Shown piece by piece: positions 1 to 5,641 of a stretch of DNA of 12,295 bases. The translations under genes and the position numbers were made by a program. Within the stretch, counting starts at the first letter, position 1; every line of letters begins with the position of its first letter. Location: positions 1 through 12,295 of the forward strand of contig NZ_JANFYN010000057.1 of the NCBI RefSeq assembly GCF_024460475.1, written 5' to 3'. Origin of the DNA: Holdemanella sp. MSK.7.32. GTDB lineage: Bacteria; Bacillota_I; Bacilli_A; Erysipelotrichales; Erysipelotrichaceae. The notes beneath the pieces are model-generated. The model ran no database searches and was not told the origin of the DNA. It saw only the letters and a program-made list of their open reading frames with translations.

Positions 1-50
1 AAAATATACAAAAAAAGACAATTTCATTTCGAAAATTGCCTATATACAAT

Positions 51-82
51 AAAAAACCTATGTCCTTACGAAAAGGTATAGG
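51..82 (-). terminator. Intrinsic terminator of the choline kinase-like gene
   Basis: Read on the minus strand, CCTAT pairs with ATAGG (plus positions 78-82 and 57-61) and an inner CCTT pairs with AAGG (73-76 and 64-67) around a 5-nt loop. Six U follow (plus-strand A run 51-56). A second perfect 10-bp inverted repeat, 101-110 with 113-122, spans the stop codon of the gene but has no U run, so this distal hairpin is the likelier terminator. Confidence 0.75.
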
Positions 83-111
83 CTTTTGTCAACAATCTGA
101 ACAGAGGCTAT

Positions 112-924
112 TTAGCCTCTGTAATGTTTTTCTTTGTCTTTGGCGATGTCAAAATAGATTTGTTCGCCTCTTTGTTCATAAAGCATATTTGCCCAATATC
201 CCCAAAGGATGTCTTCCGTTCTTTCAAATGCCTGCACTTGAACATCAATCATTGGGTCGATGTCTCCATCAAAATAGGTTTGATAGAATTGGTCTCTTTG
301 GTCAATATAATGGATGTTGTTTTCTGAAAAGAAACTGGCGATATCAAAGCGATAATCATTTTTAGCCGCATATTCATAGTCAATCAAATAGTCTTTTGTA
401 TCACTGTAAAGAATATTTCCTTGCACAAAGTCGTTATGGCATAGTGTGTTTGGTTTATATTCTTTTTTTAAAGCTTCTAAAAAGTTTTCTTCATTTGGAA
501 AAGATACGATACATTCTTTGATTTGAGATTTATAGAATTCAATCTTTCCAAAAGGGTTGAAAATAAACAAAGGAGCTTTTTTAGTATGAAGAGATTTCAT
601 TAAATTTGCACATCTTGCGAATTTGTCTTTGTCCTTACATTCATCAAATGTTTCTACATCTTCAATATAATTTGTTACTTTGATACCTGCTTTTTCATCG
701 AAAAAAATAACAGGTACATCTAAATCAGAAACAAGTGGCAAAATTTCCTTTTCGTATTCATGCTGCAAACCAAGAGATTCATGATTCTTTTTTGGTACGC
801 GTACCATATATTTATTGTCGTTGATTGTTAATAAATAGTTGTGGTTACTAATGCCTTTATCTGTTTTTTCGAGTGTGTAGTTTGTTGCGTTAAATTTTTC
901 TTCTATCCATGTATTTAAGTTCAT
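112..924 (-). CDS. Choline/ethanolamine kinase-like protein (LicA type, APH fold)
   Basis: Predicted to transfer the ATP gamma-phosphate to a small alcohol, most likely choline or ethanolamine, in the cytoplasm. The 270-residue length fits bacterial LicA-type kinases. The N-lobe shows the start expected for the family (SNHNYLL, residues 26-32, then YMVRVP at 39-44). The catalytic loop is H163-N164-D165 with N170 (pattern HNDxxxxN), followed by the metal-binding LIDYEYA segment at 180-186, as in choline kinases (IDWEYA). No signal peptide or membrane segment is seen. The gene stands alone and runs divergently from the MerR gene. In-frame stops lie just upstream of the ATG and there is no Shine-Dalgarno sequence; a promoter is positioned to start transcription on the ATG itself. 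In related Gram-positives such kinases supply phosphocholine for surface polymers, but no lic-type partner genes are visible here. Another aminoglycoside-phosphotransferase-fold kinase cannot be excluded. Confidence 0.85.
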   Translation of the reverse strand: MNLNTWIEEKFNATNYTLEKTDKGISNHNYLLTINDNKYMVRVPKKNHESLGLQHEYEKEILPLVSDLDVPVIFFDEKAGIKVTNYIEDVETFDECKDKDKFARCANLMKSLHTKKAPLFIFNPFGKIEFYKSQIKECIVSFPNEENFLEALKKEYKPNTLCHNDFVQGNILYSDTKDYLIDYEYAAKNDYRFDIASFFSENNIHYIDQRDQFYQTYFDGDIDPMIDVQVQAFERTEDILWGYWANMLYEQRGEQIYFDIAKDKEKHYRG

Positions 925-930
925 GTGGAT

Positions 931-959
931 ATATTAACATTATTATTCTTTAAACTCAA
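931..959 (-). promoter_or_regulatory. Candidate promoter giving a leaderless mRNA
   Basis: On the minus strand TTGAGT (plus 954-959), a 17-bp spacer and TAATAT (plus 931-936) form a plausible sigma-A promoter with 4/6 matches in each box. Six bases separate the -10 box from the A of the start codon at 924, so the usual start site falls exactly on the ATG. Confidence 0.45.
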
Positions 960-960
960 T

Positions 961-983
961 GCGGTCGTTGTACCGCTTTTTTT
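961..983 (+). terminator. Terminator-like hairpin with no obvious upstream gene
   Basis: GCGGT (961-965) pairs with ACCGC (972-976) around a 6-nt loop and is followed directly by seven T. It is oriented to stop plus-strand transcription, yet the gene to its left is on the minus strand. It may insulate the MerR unit from antisense transcription or end a short RNA. Confidence 0.5.
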
Positions 984-1056
984 GATTCGCGAAATTTACA
1001 AGCTCTCTTGTGGCAAAAAAGTTTGGAAGGAGAATCGAAGAAATAACTTTTTTGGC

Positions 1057-1087
1057 TTGCGTTGTTCTAAGAACAAGGCTGTAAATT
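1057..1087 (+). promoter_or_regulatory. MerR-type promoter with operator palindrome in a 19-bp spacer
   Basis: TTGCGT (1057-1062) and TAAATT (1082-1087) are separated by 19 bp, the unusual spacing of MerR-activated promoters. Within it lies a perfect 15-bp palindrome with 7-bp arms, TTGTTCT a AGAACAA (1062-1076), shifted toward the -35 box as in known MerR operators. The predicted start near 1094 leaves a 5' leader of only ~13 nt that still carries GGAG. This suggests autoregulation by the gene that follows. Confidence 0.6.
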
Positions 1088-1106
1088 GAAAAAGGAGTAG
1101 TGTGCA

Positions 1107-1475
1107 ATGAAGTATAAGGTGAAGTGGATCGAAGAACATATGGGAATCACAAGAAATATGATTCGTAGATATGAAAAGAAGGGAGTGATTTCAAAGAATG
1201 AAGAAGGAAAAGATCGAGAGTTTGATGAAGAAGGGTTGAGACAATTATGGGATATAAGAATGTTGGTGAGTTTAGGGTTTAGTTTGGATGAAGTTAAAGA
1301 AATTTTGAGTGAGGGAAATTTAAAGGAACTGAGCCAAAGAAAGTTGGGCGAGTTGGATAAGAAATGTGAGGATTTACAAAGCAAAAAAGATGTATTGAAT
1401 ATAGTTCAGATAACTGGAGAGTTACCTTGTTGTTTAGAAGATGTAATTGATGAGTTTGGAAAGAAGAGTGAATAA
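1107..1475 (+). CDS. MerR-family transcriptional regulator
   Basis: A 122-residue DNA-binding regulator. Residues 4-23 form the MerR helix-turn-helix, with ITRNMIRRYEKKGVI (14-28) matching the family's TxRTLRYYExxGLI signature. A wing and second helix follow (REFDEEGLRQLWDIRML, 37-53), then LGFSLDEVKEIL (56-67). Residues ~72-100 are a charged helix expected to form the antiparallel dimerisation coiled coil. The short C-terminal tail carries adjacent cysteines C108-C109 plus C87 in the helix, which could sense a metal or thiol stress, although the spacing does not match a known sensor class. AAAGGAG at 1091-1097 sets the start. The stop codon lies 2 bp before the lipoprotein ATG, so the pair is probably cotranscribed and coupled. 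The ligand is unknown. Arginine codons include AGA, unlike the CGT-dominated ribosomal genes nearby. Confidence 0.85.
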   Translation: MKYKVKWIEEHMGITRNMIRRYEKKGVISKNEEGKDREFDEEGLRQLWDIRMLVSLGFSLDEVKEILSEGNLKELSQRKLGELDKKCEDLQSKKDVLNIVQITGELPCCLEDVIDEFGKKSE

Positions 1476-1477
1476 TA

Positions 1478-2206
1478 ATGAAAAAGTTAGTGTGTTTAGG
1501 ATTGTGCTTGATTCTTAGCGGTTGTACAAGTATACCTGTTGCCAAGAATGATGCAGTACGAAAAGTGAACGCGAATGTAATTGAGGTATCTGCTTCTACG
1601 ATAGATGAAATAGAGGAGATGGCAATCAAGGATGTTGAGGACACAAAGGCAAAGTTAGAGAGTGAAAGGGATGCTTTGAGTGAGGAAATTAAGGATTTTG
1701 ATGCATATACGAAAAATATAGATAAGGTAAAAGCGTATTATGATGATGCTTTAAAACAGACAGAGTTGTTGTCCATTCGATTGAGGGAATATGCTTATAA
1801 GTATGCTGAATTGATTATGAATGAGGATGTATCATATAAAGTGAAATACAAAGATTTGAGCGGAATCTATGAATATATATATGAAGATGCGGGTAAGGAT
1901 ATGTATGGTATATATGATAAGACTGTAAAAAATATGTATGATATCTATTATGATGGAATTATTAAAGATGCATATGATACGGAAGATTACGATGTGTGGA
2001 GTGATGCAAGTTCGGATGCTTACGATGATTGGTCGAATTGTTTATCGGATATTTATGATGTTTGGTCGGATATGCAGTCTGATATTTATGAATTCCAATC
2101 GGATTTGAGAAGCGAAGTATATGATCATGATGATGAAAGAGTGCAGAAGAAGATGGATAAGTTTAAAAAATCAATTCTTCGTATGAAAGAGGATGTGAAT
2201 GATTAG
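1478..2206 (+). CDS. Predicted lipoprotein with 11-residue Tyr/Asp-rich repeats
   Basis: A 242-residue protein of no family I recognise. Residues 1-15 are a lipoprotein signal peptide (MKK, hydrophobic core, lipobox LSGC with lipidated C16), so it should be anchored to the outer face of the membrane. Residues ~40-115 are charged and helical, likely coiled coil. From ~121 to 216 there is an 11-residue periodicity: Y124, Y135, Y146 and Y157 are 11 apart, as are Y171, Y182, Y193, Y204 and Y215, with aromatic partners three residues later (W174, W185, W196). The core motif is S/K-D-x-Y-D. The C-terminus (217-242) is lysine-rich. The strong acidity of the repeats could suit cation or cell-wall contacts, but this is a guess. 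Translation is probably coupled to the MerR gene 2 bp upstream; only a weak purine-rich SD (GGAAAG region) is visible. Confidence 0.75.
   Translation: MKKLVCLGLCLILSGCTSIPVAKNDAVRKVNANVIEVSASTIDEIEEMAIKDVEDTKAKLESERDALSEEIKDFDAYTKNIDKVKAYYDDALKQTELLSIRLREYAYKYAELIMNEDVSYKVKYKDLSGIYEYIYEDAGKDMYGIYDKTVKNMYDIYYDGIIKDAYDTEDYDVWSDASSDAYDDWSNCLSDIYDVWSDMQSDIYEFQSDLRSEVYDHDDERVQKKMDKFKKSILRMKEDVND
1838..2128 (+). repeat. Hendecad (33-bp coding) repeat region inside the lipoprotein gene
   Basis: Encodes residues ~121-217. The motif [SK]-[DN]-x-Y-[DG] recurs at residues 140-144, 151-155, 163-167, 179-183, 190-194, 201-205 and 212-216 (the last has E for D). Spacings are mainly 11 residues (33 bp), with one 12 and one 16. 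The last four units are the most regular at the DNA level. Confidence 0.7.
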
Positions 2207-2236
2207 AGAGAATCGATGATTTTCTCTAATTTTTTT
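2203..2236 (+). terminator. Intrinsic terminator after the MerR-lipoprotein unit
   Basis: A 12-bp stem with one G-U pair (2203-2214 with 2218-2229) and a 3-nt loop, followed by seven T (2230-2236). The stem begins within the lipoprotein stop codon, so the unit ends tightly and is separated from rplK. Confidence 0.9.
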
Positions 2237-2246
2237 AAAAATGAGC

Positions 2247-2275
2247 TTGCATCACAGATTATAGTGGTGTATAGT
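2247..2275 (+). promoter_or_regulatory. Promoter of rplKA
   Basis: TTGCAT (2247-2252), 17-bp spacer, TATAGT (2270-2275, 5/6 match). The predicted start is G2282, the first base of GCATGCG, giving a ~69-nt leader before rplK. Confidence 0.55.
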
Positions 2276-2281
2276 AAATAG

Positions 2282-2324
2282 GCATGCGTGGGAGAATGCG
2301 TAACTGTTCGTATTACCACAGCAT
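2282..2324 (+). promoter_or_regulatory. Predicted L1-binding leader hairpin of the rplKA mRNA
   Basis: A two-part helix: ATGC (2284-2287) with GCAT (2321-2324), GTGG (2288-2291) with CCAC (2316-2319), an asymmetric internal loop GAG/A, then AATGCG (2295-2300) with CGTATT (2309-2314) closing an 8-nt loop. A helix interrupted by a purine-rich asymmetric internal loop resembles the L1 site on 23S rRNA and in L11-L1 mRNAs. L1 is known in other bacteria to repress its own operon this way. There is no terminator, so control would be translational. The assignment rests on shape and position. Confidence 0.6.
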
Positions 2325-2350
2325 AGGACAAAATATAGGAGGAACGTCTT

Positions 2351-2770
2351 ATGAGCAAGAAAAAAGTTACAAAAGTTTGTAAGTTGCAGTTCCAAGCTGG
2401 TGGAGCTAAACCAGGTCCAGCATTAGCAAGTGCTGGTATCAACATGCCTCAGTTCTGTACAGCTTTCAATGATGCAACAAAAGATCGTAAAGGTGATATT
2501 GTTCCAGTTGTCATTACTGCTTATGAAGATAAGAGTTTTGATTTCGTATTGAAAACAACACCTGCTGCTAACTTATTGAAAAAAGCAGCAAACGTACAAA
2601 AAGCAAGTGGAGATCAAAAAGTAGTTGCTGGTACAATTACAGTTGATCAATTAAAAGAAATTGCTGAGTACAAAATGCCAGACTTGAATGCCAACGATGT
2701 AGAAGCTGCAATGCGTATTGTTGCTGGTACTGCACGTAACATGGGTATCAAGGTTGAAGGATTTGAATAG
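2351..2770 (+). CDS. rplK: 50S ribosomal protein L11
   Basis: L11 forms the base of the L7/L12 stalk in the GTPase-associated centre on 23S rRNA. The protein is 139 residues (B. subtilis about 141). Recognisable segments are KLQFQAG (11-17), the VITAYEDKSFDFVLKTTPAA stretch (54-73) joining the two domains, and a C-terminal rRNA-binding domain ending ADLNA-like PDLNANDVEAAMRIVAGTAR (110-129). The usual proline-rich APPVGPALG of the N-terminal domain is shortened: residues 16-25 read AGGAKPGPAL, so four residues (APPV) are absent after P21. AGGAGG at 2337-2342, 8 nt before the ATG, fixes the start. First gene of an rplKA pair; rplA follows after 14 nt. secE and nusG, its usual upstream neighbours, are not present. 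Confidence 0.97.
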   Translation: MSKKKVTKVCKLQFQAGGAKPGPALASAGINMPQFCTAFNDATKDRKGDIVPVVITAYEDKSFDFVLKTTPAANLLKKAANVQKASGDQKVVAGTITVDQLKEIAEYKMPDLNANDVEAAMRIVAGTARNMGIKVEGFE

Positions 2771-2784
2771 GAGGAACATCAATA

Positions 2785-3471
2785 ATGGCAAAAGTAAGTA
2801 AGAGATATGCTGAAGCAGCTAAATTGGTTGATCGTTCAAAAACTTATTCAATTGAAGAAGCTGTTAAATTAGCTAAAGAAACTAGTAAAACAAAATTCGA
2901 CGCAAGTGTTGAAGTAAGTTTCCGCTTAAACGTAGACCCTCGTCACGCTGATCAACAAATTCGTGGGGCAATGGTATTACCTAATGGAACTGGTAAAACA
3001 CAACGCGTTTGTGTAGTTGCACAAGGCGAAAAAGAAAAAGAAGCTCAGGCTGCTGGTGCTGATTTCGTTGGTGGTGCAGATATTATCGAAAAAATCTCTA
3101 AAGGTTGGTTCGATTTTGATGTATTAGTAGCTACTCCAGATATGATGGGTCAATTAGGACGTTTAGGACGTGTTTTAGGTCCTAAAGGATTAATGCCAAA
3201 CCCTAAGACTGGTACAGTAACAATGGATGTTGCTAAGGCTATTGATGAAATTAAAAAAGGTAAAGTTACTTACCGTGTAGACAAAGAAGGAAACGTCAAC
3301 TTAGCTATCGGTAAAACAAGTTTTACTGATGAAGCATTAGTTGAAAACTTCAATGCAATCTTCAACACAATTGCTAAGGCTCGCCCTGCAACTGTTAAAG
3401 GTGCATACATGAAAAACTTAGTTGTTTCAACAACAATGGGTCCTGGAATCCACGTTGAAATCGTTAAGTAA
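2785..3471 (+). CDS. rplA: 50S ribosomal protein L1
   Basis: L1 forms the mobile stalk that moves deacylated tRNA out of the E site, and in many bacteria represses translation of its own operon. The 228-residue length is normal. The signature GRLGRVLGPKGLMPNPKTGT lies at ~125-144, and the C-terminal TMGPGIHVEI (~217-226) is the conserved RNA-binding end of domain I. The SD AGGAGG (2769-2774) overlaps the rplK stop codon, which suggests translational coupling. No terminator follows before the rplJ promoter, so read-through into rplJL is possible. Arginine is almost always CGT, as expected for a highly expressed gene. Confidence 0.98.
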   Translation: MAKVSKRYAEAAKLVDRSKTYSIEEAVKLAKETSKTKFDASVEVSFRLNVDPRHADQQIRGAMVLPNGTGKTQRVCVVAQGEKEKEAQAAGADFVGGADIIEKISKGWFDFDVLVATPDMMGQLGRLGRVLGPKGLMPNPKTGTVTMDVAKAIDEIKKGKVTYRVDKEGNVNLAIGKTSFTDEALVENFNAIFNTIAKARPATVKGAYMKNLVVSTTMGPGIHVEIVK

Positions 3472-3500
3472 TTGACAAATCTAGTAAAATAAATTAAACT
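3472..3500 (+). promoter_or_regulatory. Promoter of rplJL
   Basis: A consensus TTGACA (3472-3477), 17-bp spacer and TAAACT (3495-3500) begin one base after the rplA stop. The predicted start is near 3507, just ahead of the L10 leader. Confidence 0.7.
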
Positions 3501-3506
3501 ACAGAT

Positions 3507-3632
3507 TGTTATCAATATTCCAAAGACAGTAACGGCATATGCTTAATAATGTTACCGAGGGTATGATGCATTGACTTTGCACAATTAGCCCGTCTTTGAT
3601 GCGGGCTTTTCTTTTGAATATTGTTACAATAG
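3507..3632 (+). promoter_or_regulatory. L10 leader: r-protein-responsive attenuator
   Basis: Position, length and motifs match the Firmicute L10 leader. CAAAGAC (3521-3527) can pair with GTCTTTG (3592-3598), a 7-bp long-range helix enclosing GTAAC/GTTAC (3529-3533 with 3551-3555) and the GCATATGC segment. That long helix competes with the terminator AGCCCG (3587-3592) / CGGGCT (3602-3607) and its T-rich tail. Known behaviour of the family: L10 complexed with L7/L12 binds the leader and favours the terminator, lowering rplJL expression. Confidence 0.85.
3587..3614 (+). terminator. Attenuator terminator hairpin of the L10 leader
   Basis: AGCCCG (3587-3592) pairs with CGGGCT (3602-3607), followed by TTTTCTTTT. 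The 5' arm shares G3592 and the loop with the competing long-range helix, so only one form can exist at a time. Confidence 0.8.
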
Positions 3633-3653
3633 ATGAAAGAAGAGGTGGATCGA

Positions 3654-4193
3654 ATGAACAAAGACATCCTTGCACAAAAGGAAGCTGACGTTATCGCCTT
3701 ATCTGAAAAAATGGAAGCTGCTAGTAGTATTGTATTAGTAGAATACCGTGGATTATCAGTAAAGGAAGTAACAGAACTTCGTCGTGCTTTGCGTGAAGAA
3801 GACGTTGAATTCAAAGTTTACCGTAACGCAATCGCTCGTCGTGCAGCTGAAAAATTAGGTCACGAAGATTTCGCAAAAACTTTAGTTGGACCTAACGCAT
3901 TGGCATTTGGTAAAGATCCAGTTGCTCCTGCTCGTGTATTAGCTAAATTTGCTAAAAAACATGAAGCATTGGTATTAAAAACTGGTATCGTGGATGGAGC
4001 TATGGTAGACGAAGCTACTATCCAAAAATTGTCTGCATTACCTAACAAAGAAGGTATGTTGGCTAAATTCGCATCTTGCTTAAATGCTCCAGTTATCAAA
4101 TTTGCTATGACTGTTAAAGCATTGGCAGAAGCTAAAGAAAACGGATCTGTAAAAACAGAAGAAGCACCAGCTACAGAAGAAGCTGCTGCGTAA
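3654..4193 (+). CDS. rplJ: 50S ribosomal protein L10
   Basis: L10 anchors the L7/L12 dimers to the ribosome next to L11 and is the repressor in its own leader circuit. From ATG 3654 it has 179 residues. An in-frame ATG at 3633 would add seven residues but has no SD, whereas AGGTGG (3643-3648) lies 5 nt before 3654 and MNKDILAQKEADV is a normal L10 start. IVLVEYRGLSVKEVTELRRALRE-type sequence (26-48) and VYRNAIARRA (55-64) form the conserved rRNA-binding part. The C-terminal ~45 residues form the helix that carries L7/L12 dimers, ending in an acidic Ala-rich tail (KTEEAPATEEAAA). rplL follows after 22 nt. Confidence 0.96.
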   Translation: MNKDILAQKEADVIALSEKMEAASSIVLVEYRGLSVKEVTELRRALREEDVEFKVYRNAIARRAAEKLGHEDFAKTLVGPNALAFGKDPVAPARVLAKFAKKHEALVLKTGIVDGAMVDEATIQKLSALPNKEGMLAKFASCLNAPVIKFAMTVKALAEAKENGSVKTEEAPATEEAAA

Positions 4194-4215
4194 TTAATTA
4201 TAGGAGGAAAATAAA

Positions 4216-4584
4216 ATGGCTAAATTAACTCAAGAAGAAATTCTTTCTTATTTAGAAGAAGCAACAATTTTAGAATTAAACGACTTAGTAAGTGCAATCG
4301 AAGAAAAATTTGGTGTAGTAGCTGCTGCTGCTGTTGCTGCTCCAGCAGCTGCTGCTGAAGAAGCTGCAGGACCTAGCGAAGTAACTGTTACATTAACAAA
4401 TGTTGGTGGAACAAAAGTTGCTGTAATCAAAGCTGTACGTGAAATCACTGGTTTAGGATTAGTTGACGCTAAGAAATTAGTAGATGGTGTTCCAGCTGCT
4501 GTTAAAGAAAACGTATCTCCAGAAGAAGCAGAATCAATTAAAGAAAAATTAGTTGCTGCTGGAGCTACTGTAGAAATTAAGTAA
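4216..4584 (+). CDS. rplL: 50S ribosomal protein L7/L12
   Basis: The multi-copy stalk protein that recruits EF-Tu, EF-G and other translation GTPases. It has 122 residues, typical length. The N-terminal dimerisation domain (1-33) is followed by an alanine-rich flexible hinge (~35-51) written largely with GCT codons. The C-terminal factor-binding domain contains VGGTKVAVIKAVREITGLGL (~63-82), AKKLVDG (85-91) and a closing AAGATVEIK. AGGAGG (4202-4207) lies 8 nt before the ATG. A strong terminator follows, so transcription does not continue into rpoBC as in most bacteria. Confidence 0.98.
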   Translation: MAKLTQEEILSYLEEATILELNDLVSAIEEKFGVVAAAAVAAPAAAAEEAAGPSEVTVTLTNVGGTKVAVIKAVREITGLGLVDAKKLVDGVPAAVKENVSPEEAESIKEKLVAAGATVEIK

Positions 4585-4604
4585 TTTAAGCTTAATAAGT
4601 AATT

Positions 4605-4636
4605 AAAGCCTTTGTCCTTAGATAAAGGCTTTTTTT
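4605..4636 (+). terminator. Intrinsic terminator of the rplJL operon
   Basis: AAAGCCTTT (4605-4613) pairs with AAAGGCTTT (4624-4632), 10-nt loop, followed by an uninterrupted T run to 4636. Confidence 0.9.
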
Positions 4637-4671
4637 CTGTTCATTTAATGAGTATGGACTTAAATGATACT

Positions 4672-4707
4672 AAAAAAGACATCATTCTAATTGCGATGAT
4701 GTCTTTT
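4672..4707. terminator. Bidirectional terminator between rplL and the HAD gene
   Basis: A perfect 12-bp stem, AAAAGACATCAT (4674-4685) with ATGATGTCTTTT (4696-4707), 10-nt loop. It ends in T on the plus strand and is preceded by A6 (4672-4677), which gives a U run on the minus strand. It sits just past the HAD stop codon, so its main job is probably to end that gene. Confidence 0.85.
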
Positions 4708-4715
4708 ATATATGT

Positions 4716-5519
4716 TTATTCGTCTTTTAATATTTTTGTGACTGCATTATAGATACCGTTATCGTATGTAGATGTTGTGGCAAAATTTGCGTAGCTTTTG
4801 ACAAAATCACTCGCATTTCCCATCGCAACGCCAATATCGGCTTTCTTTAACATATGGATATCATTTGTGCTATCTCCAAAACAGATGGTATCTTGCCATG
4901 TGAATCCTGTTTTTTCAAGAATCATTTCAATGCCTTTTGATTTATCATTATCAGCATTGAAGATATCGAAGCAGAATCCATCGGTTTTAACGTTAATTAA
5001 ATCGTTCCTTAGATTTGGGTGAGTTTCCATAAATTGGTCAACTAATTTTTTATCTTTAGTAAGAACTACGGCATTAAAGGCTTTGTGCCTTAAATGATAG
5101 GACTGACTAGGGTCGTAGAATAGTGAATCTAGTACGTTGCAGTATTTACAAAAGTCATACATTGGGTAAAAGTTGTTGTAAATGTATGTGGCATCTCCAA
5201 AGTGAAACATCAGACCTGTTTCATGTTTTTTGCTGAAATTGACTAAGTCATTCACATTGTCTTGTAAGATTGGATAGCTTCCGATTTCTTGAAAATCTTT
5301 GTCTAGAATGTAGCTTCCGTTGATCAATACATAATAATCAAATTGAACGCGTTGTAATATAAGTTTCATTTGATTTAAGGGACGGCCAGTTGCCGCACAG
5401 ACAATATATCCTTTATCTTTTAGTGTCTGTATAGCGTCTAATGCGCTTTCTTGAATAACGTCATTTTCGGTTTGGTAAAGTGTTCCGTCCATGTCGAAAA
5501 ATACAATTTTGTGTTTCAT
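4716..5519 (-). CDS. Cof-type HAD-superfamily (IIB) phosphatase
   Basis: A cytoplasmic Mg-dependent hydrolase, probably acting on a sugar phosphate, nucleotide or other small phosphoester; the substrate cannot be read from sequence. All four HAD motifs are present in the 267-residue product: I, DMDGT with D9 (nucleophile) and D11; II, T44 in AATGR; III, K195 in KSKG; IV, GDSTND with D216 and D220, then GVAMGNA (230-236). The type IIB cap lies between motifs II and III, as in YidA/Cof proteins. The upstream ATG at 5525 would add two residues but touches the SD. AGAGGT (plus 5526-5531) is 6 nt from ATG 5519, so the shorter start is preferred. The gene stands alone, convergent to rplL and divergent from rpsL, where rpoB-rpoC would normally be. 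Confidence 0.93.
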   Translation of the reverse strand: MKHKIVFFDMDGTLYQTENDVIQESALDAIQTLKDKGYIVCAATGRPLNQMKLILQRVQFDYYVLINGSYILDKDFQEIGSYPILQDNVNDLVNFSKKHETGLMFHFGDATYIYNNFYPMYDFCKYCNVLDSLFYDPSQSYHLRHKAFNAVVLTKDKKLVDQFMETHPNLRNDLINVKTDGFCFDIFNADNDKSKGIEMILEKTGFTWQDTICFGDSTNDIHMLKKADIGVAMGNASDFVKSYANFATTSTYDNGIYNAVTKILKDE

Positions 5520-5543
5520 AAACATACCTCTATTCTTGTCTAT

Positions 5544-5549
5544 ATTATA
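5544..5549 (-). promoter_or_regulatory. Probable -10 box of the HAD gene
   Basis: A perfect TATAAT on the minus strand 18 bp upstream of the SD. No convincing -35 box is seen at 16-18 bp spacing, so the promoter is weak or helped by the flanking A/T tracts. Confidence 0.4.
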
Positions 5550-5606
5550 CTTTAATGAATGGGGAATGCGTATAAAATTTTTTTATAAAAAATCAACAAA
5601 AAAGAA

Positions 5607-5635
5607 TTGACAAATCATGCTGAATACTGTATCTT
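5607..5635 (+). promoter_or_regulatory. Promoter of the str operon (rpsL-rpsG-fusA-tuf)
   Basis: A consensus TTGACA (5607-5612), 17-bp spacer and TATCTT (5630-5635), preceded by A/T tracts from 5571 that could act as an UP element. The predicted start is G5642, the first base of GCATGCG. Confidence 0.7.
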
Positions 5636-5641
5636 AATATT

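Noticed and set aside
36..365. Plus-strand open frames at 36-365 and 124-327
   Set aside because: They are antisense to the kinase gene, lack ribosome binding sites and have no recognisable motif, while the minus-strand frame has full catalytic motifs.
1026..1062. SD-like GGAAGGAG at 1025-1032 with a possible tiny frame from TTG 1053
   Set aside because: No ATG or GTG lies at a useful distance, the SD-to-TTG gap is about 20 nt, and the frame is only ten codons and overlaps the operator.
3633..3653. Upstream ATG for L10
   Set aside because: It has no SD, and the AGGTGG site is placed for ATG 3654, which gives a normal L10 N-terminus.
4317..4370. GCT-rich tandem triplets in rplL
   Set aside because: They encode the normal alanine-rich hinge of L7/L12 and are not an independent repeat element.
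5571..5592. A/T inverted repeat resembling a terminator upstream of rpsL
   Set aside because: The stem would be only A-T pairs and there is no gene to end; it fits better as A/T-rich DNA upstream of the promoter.
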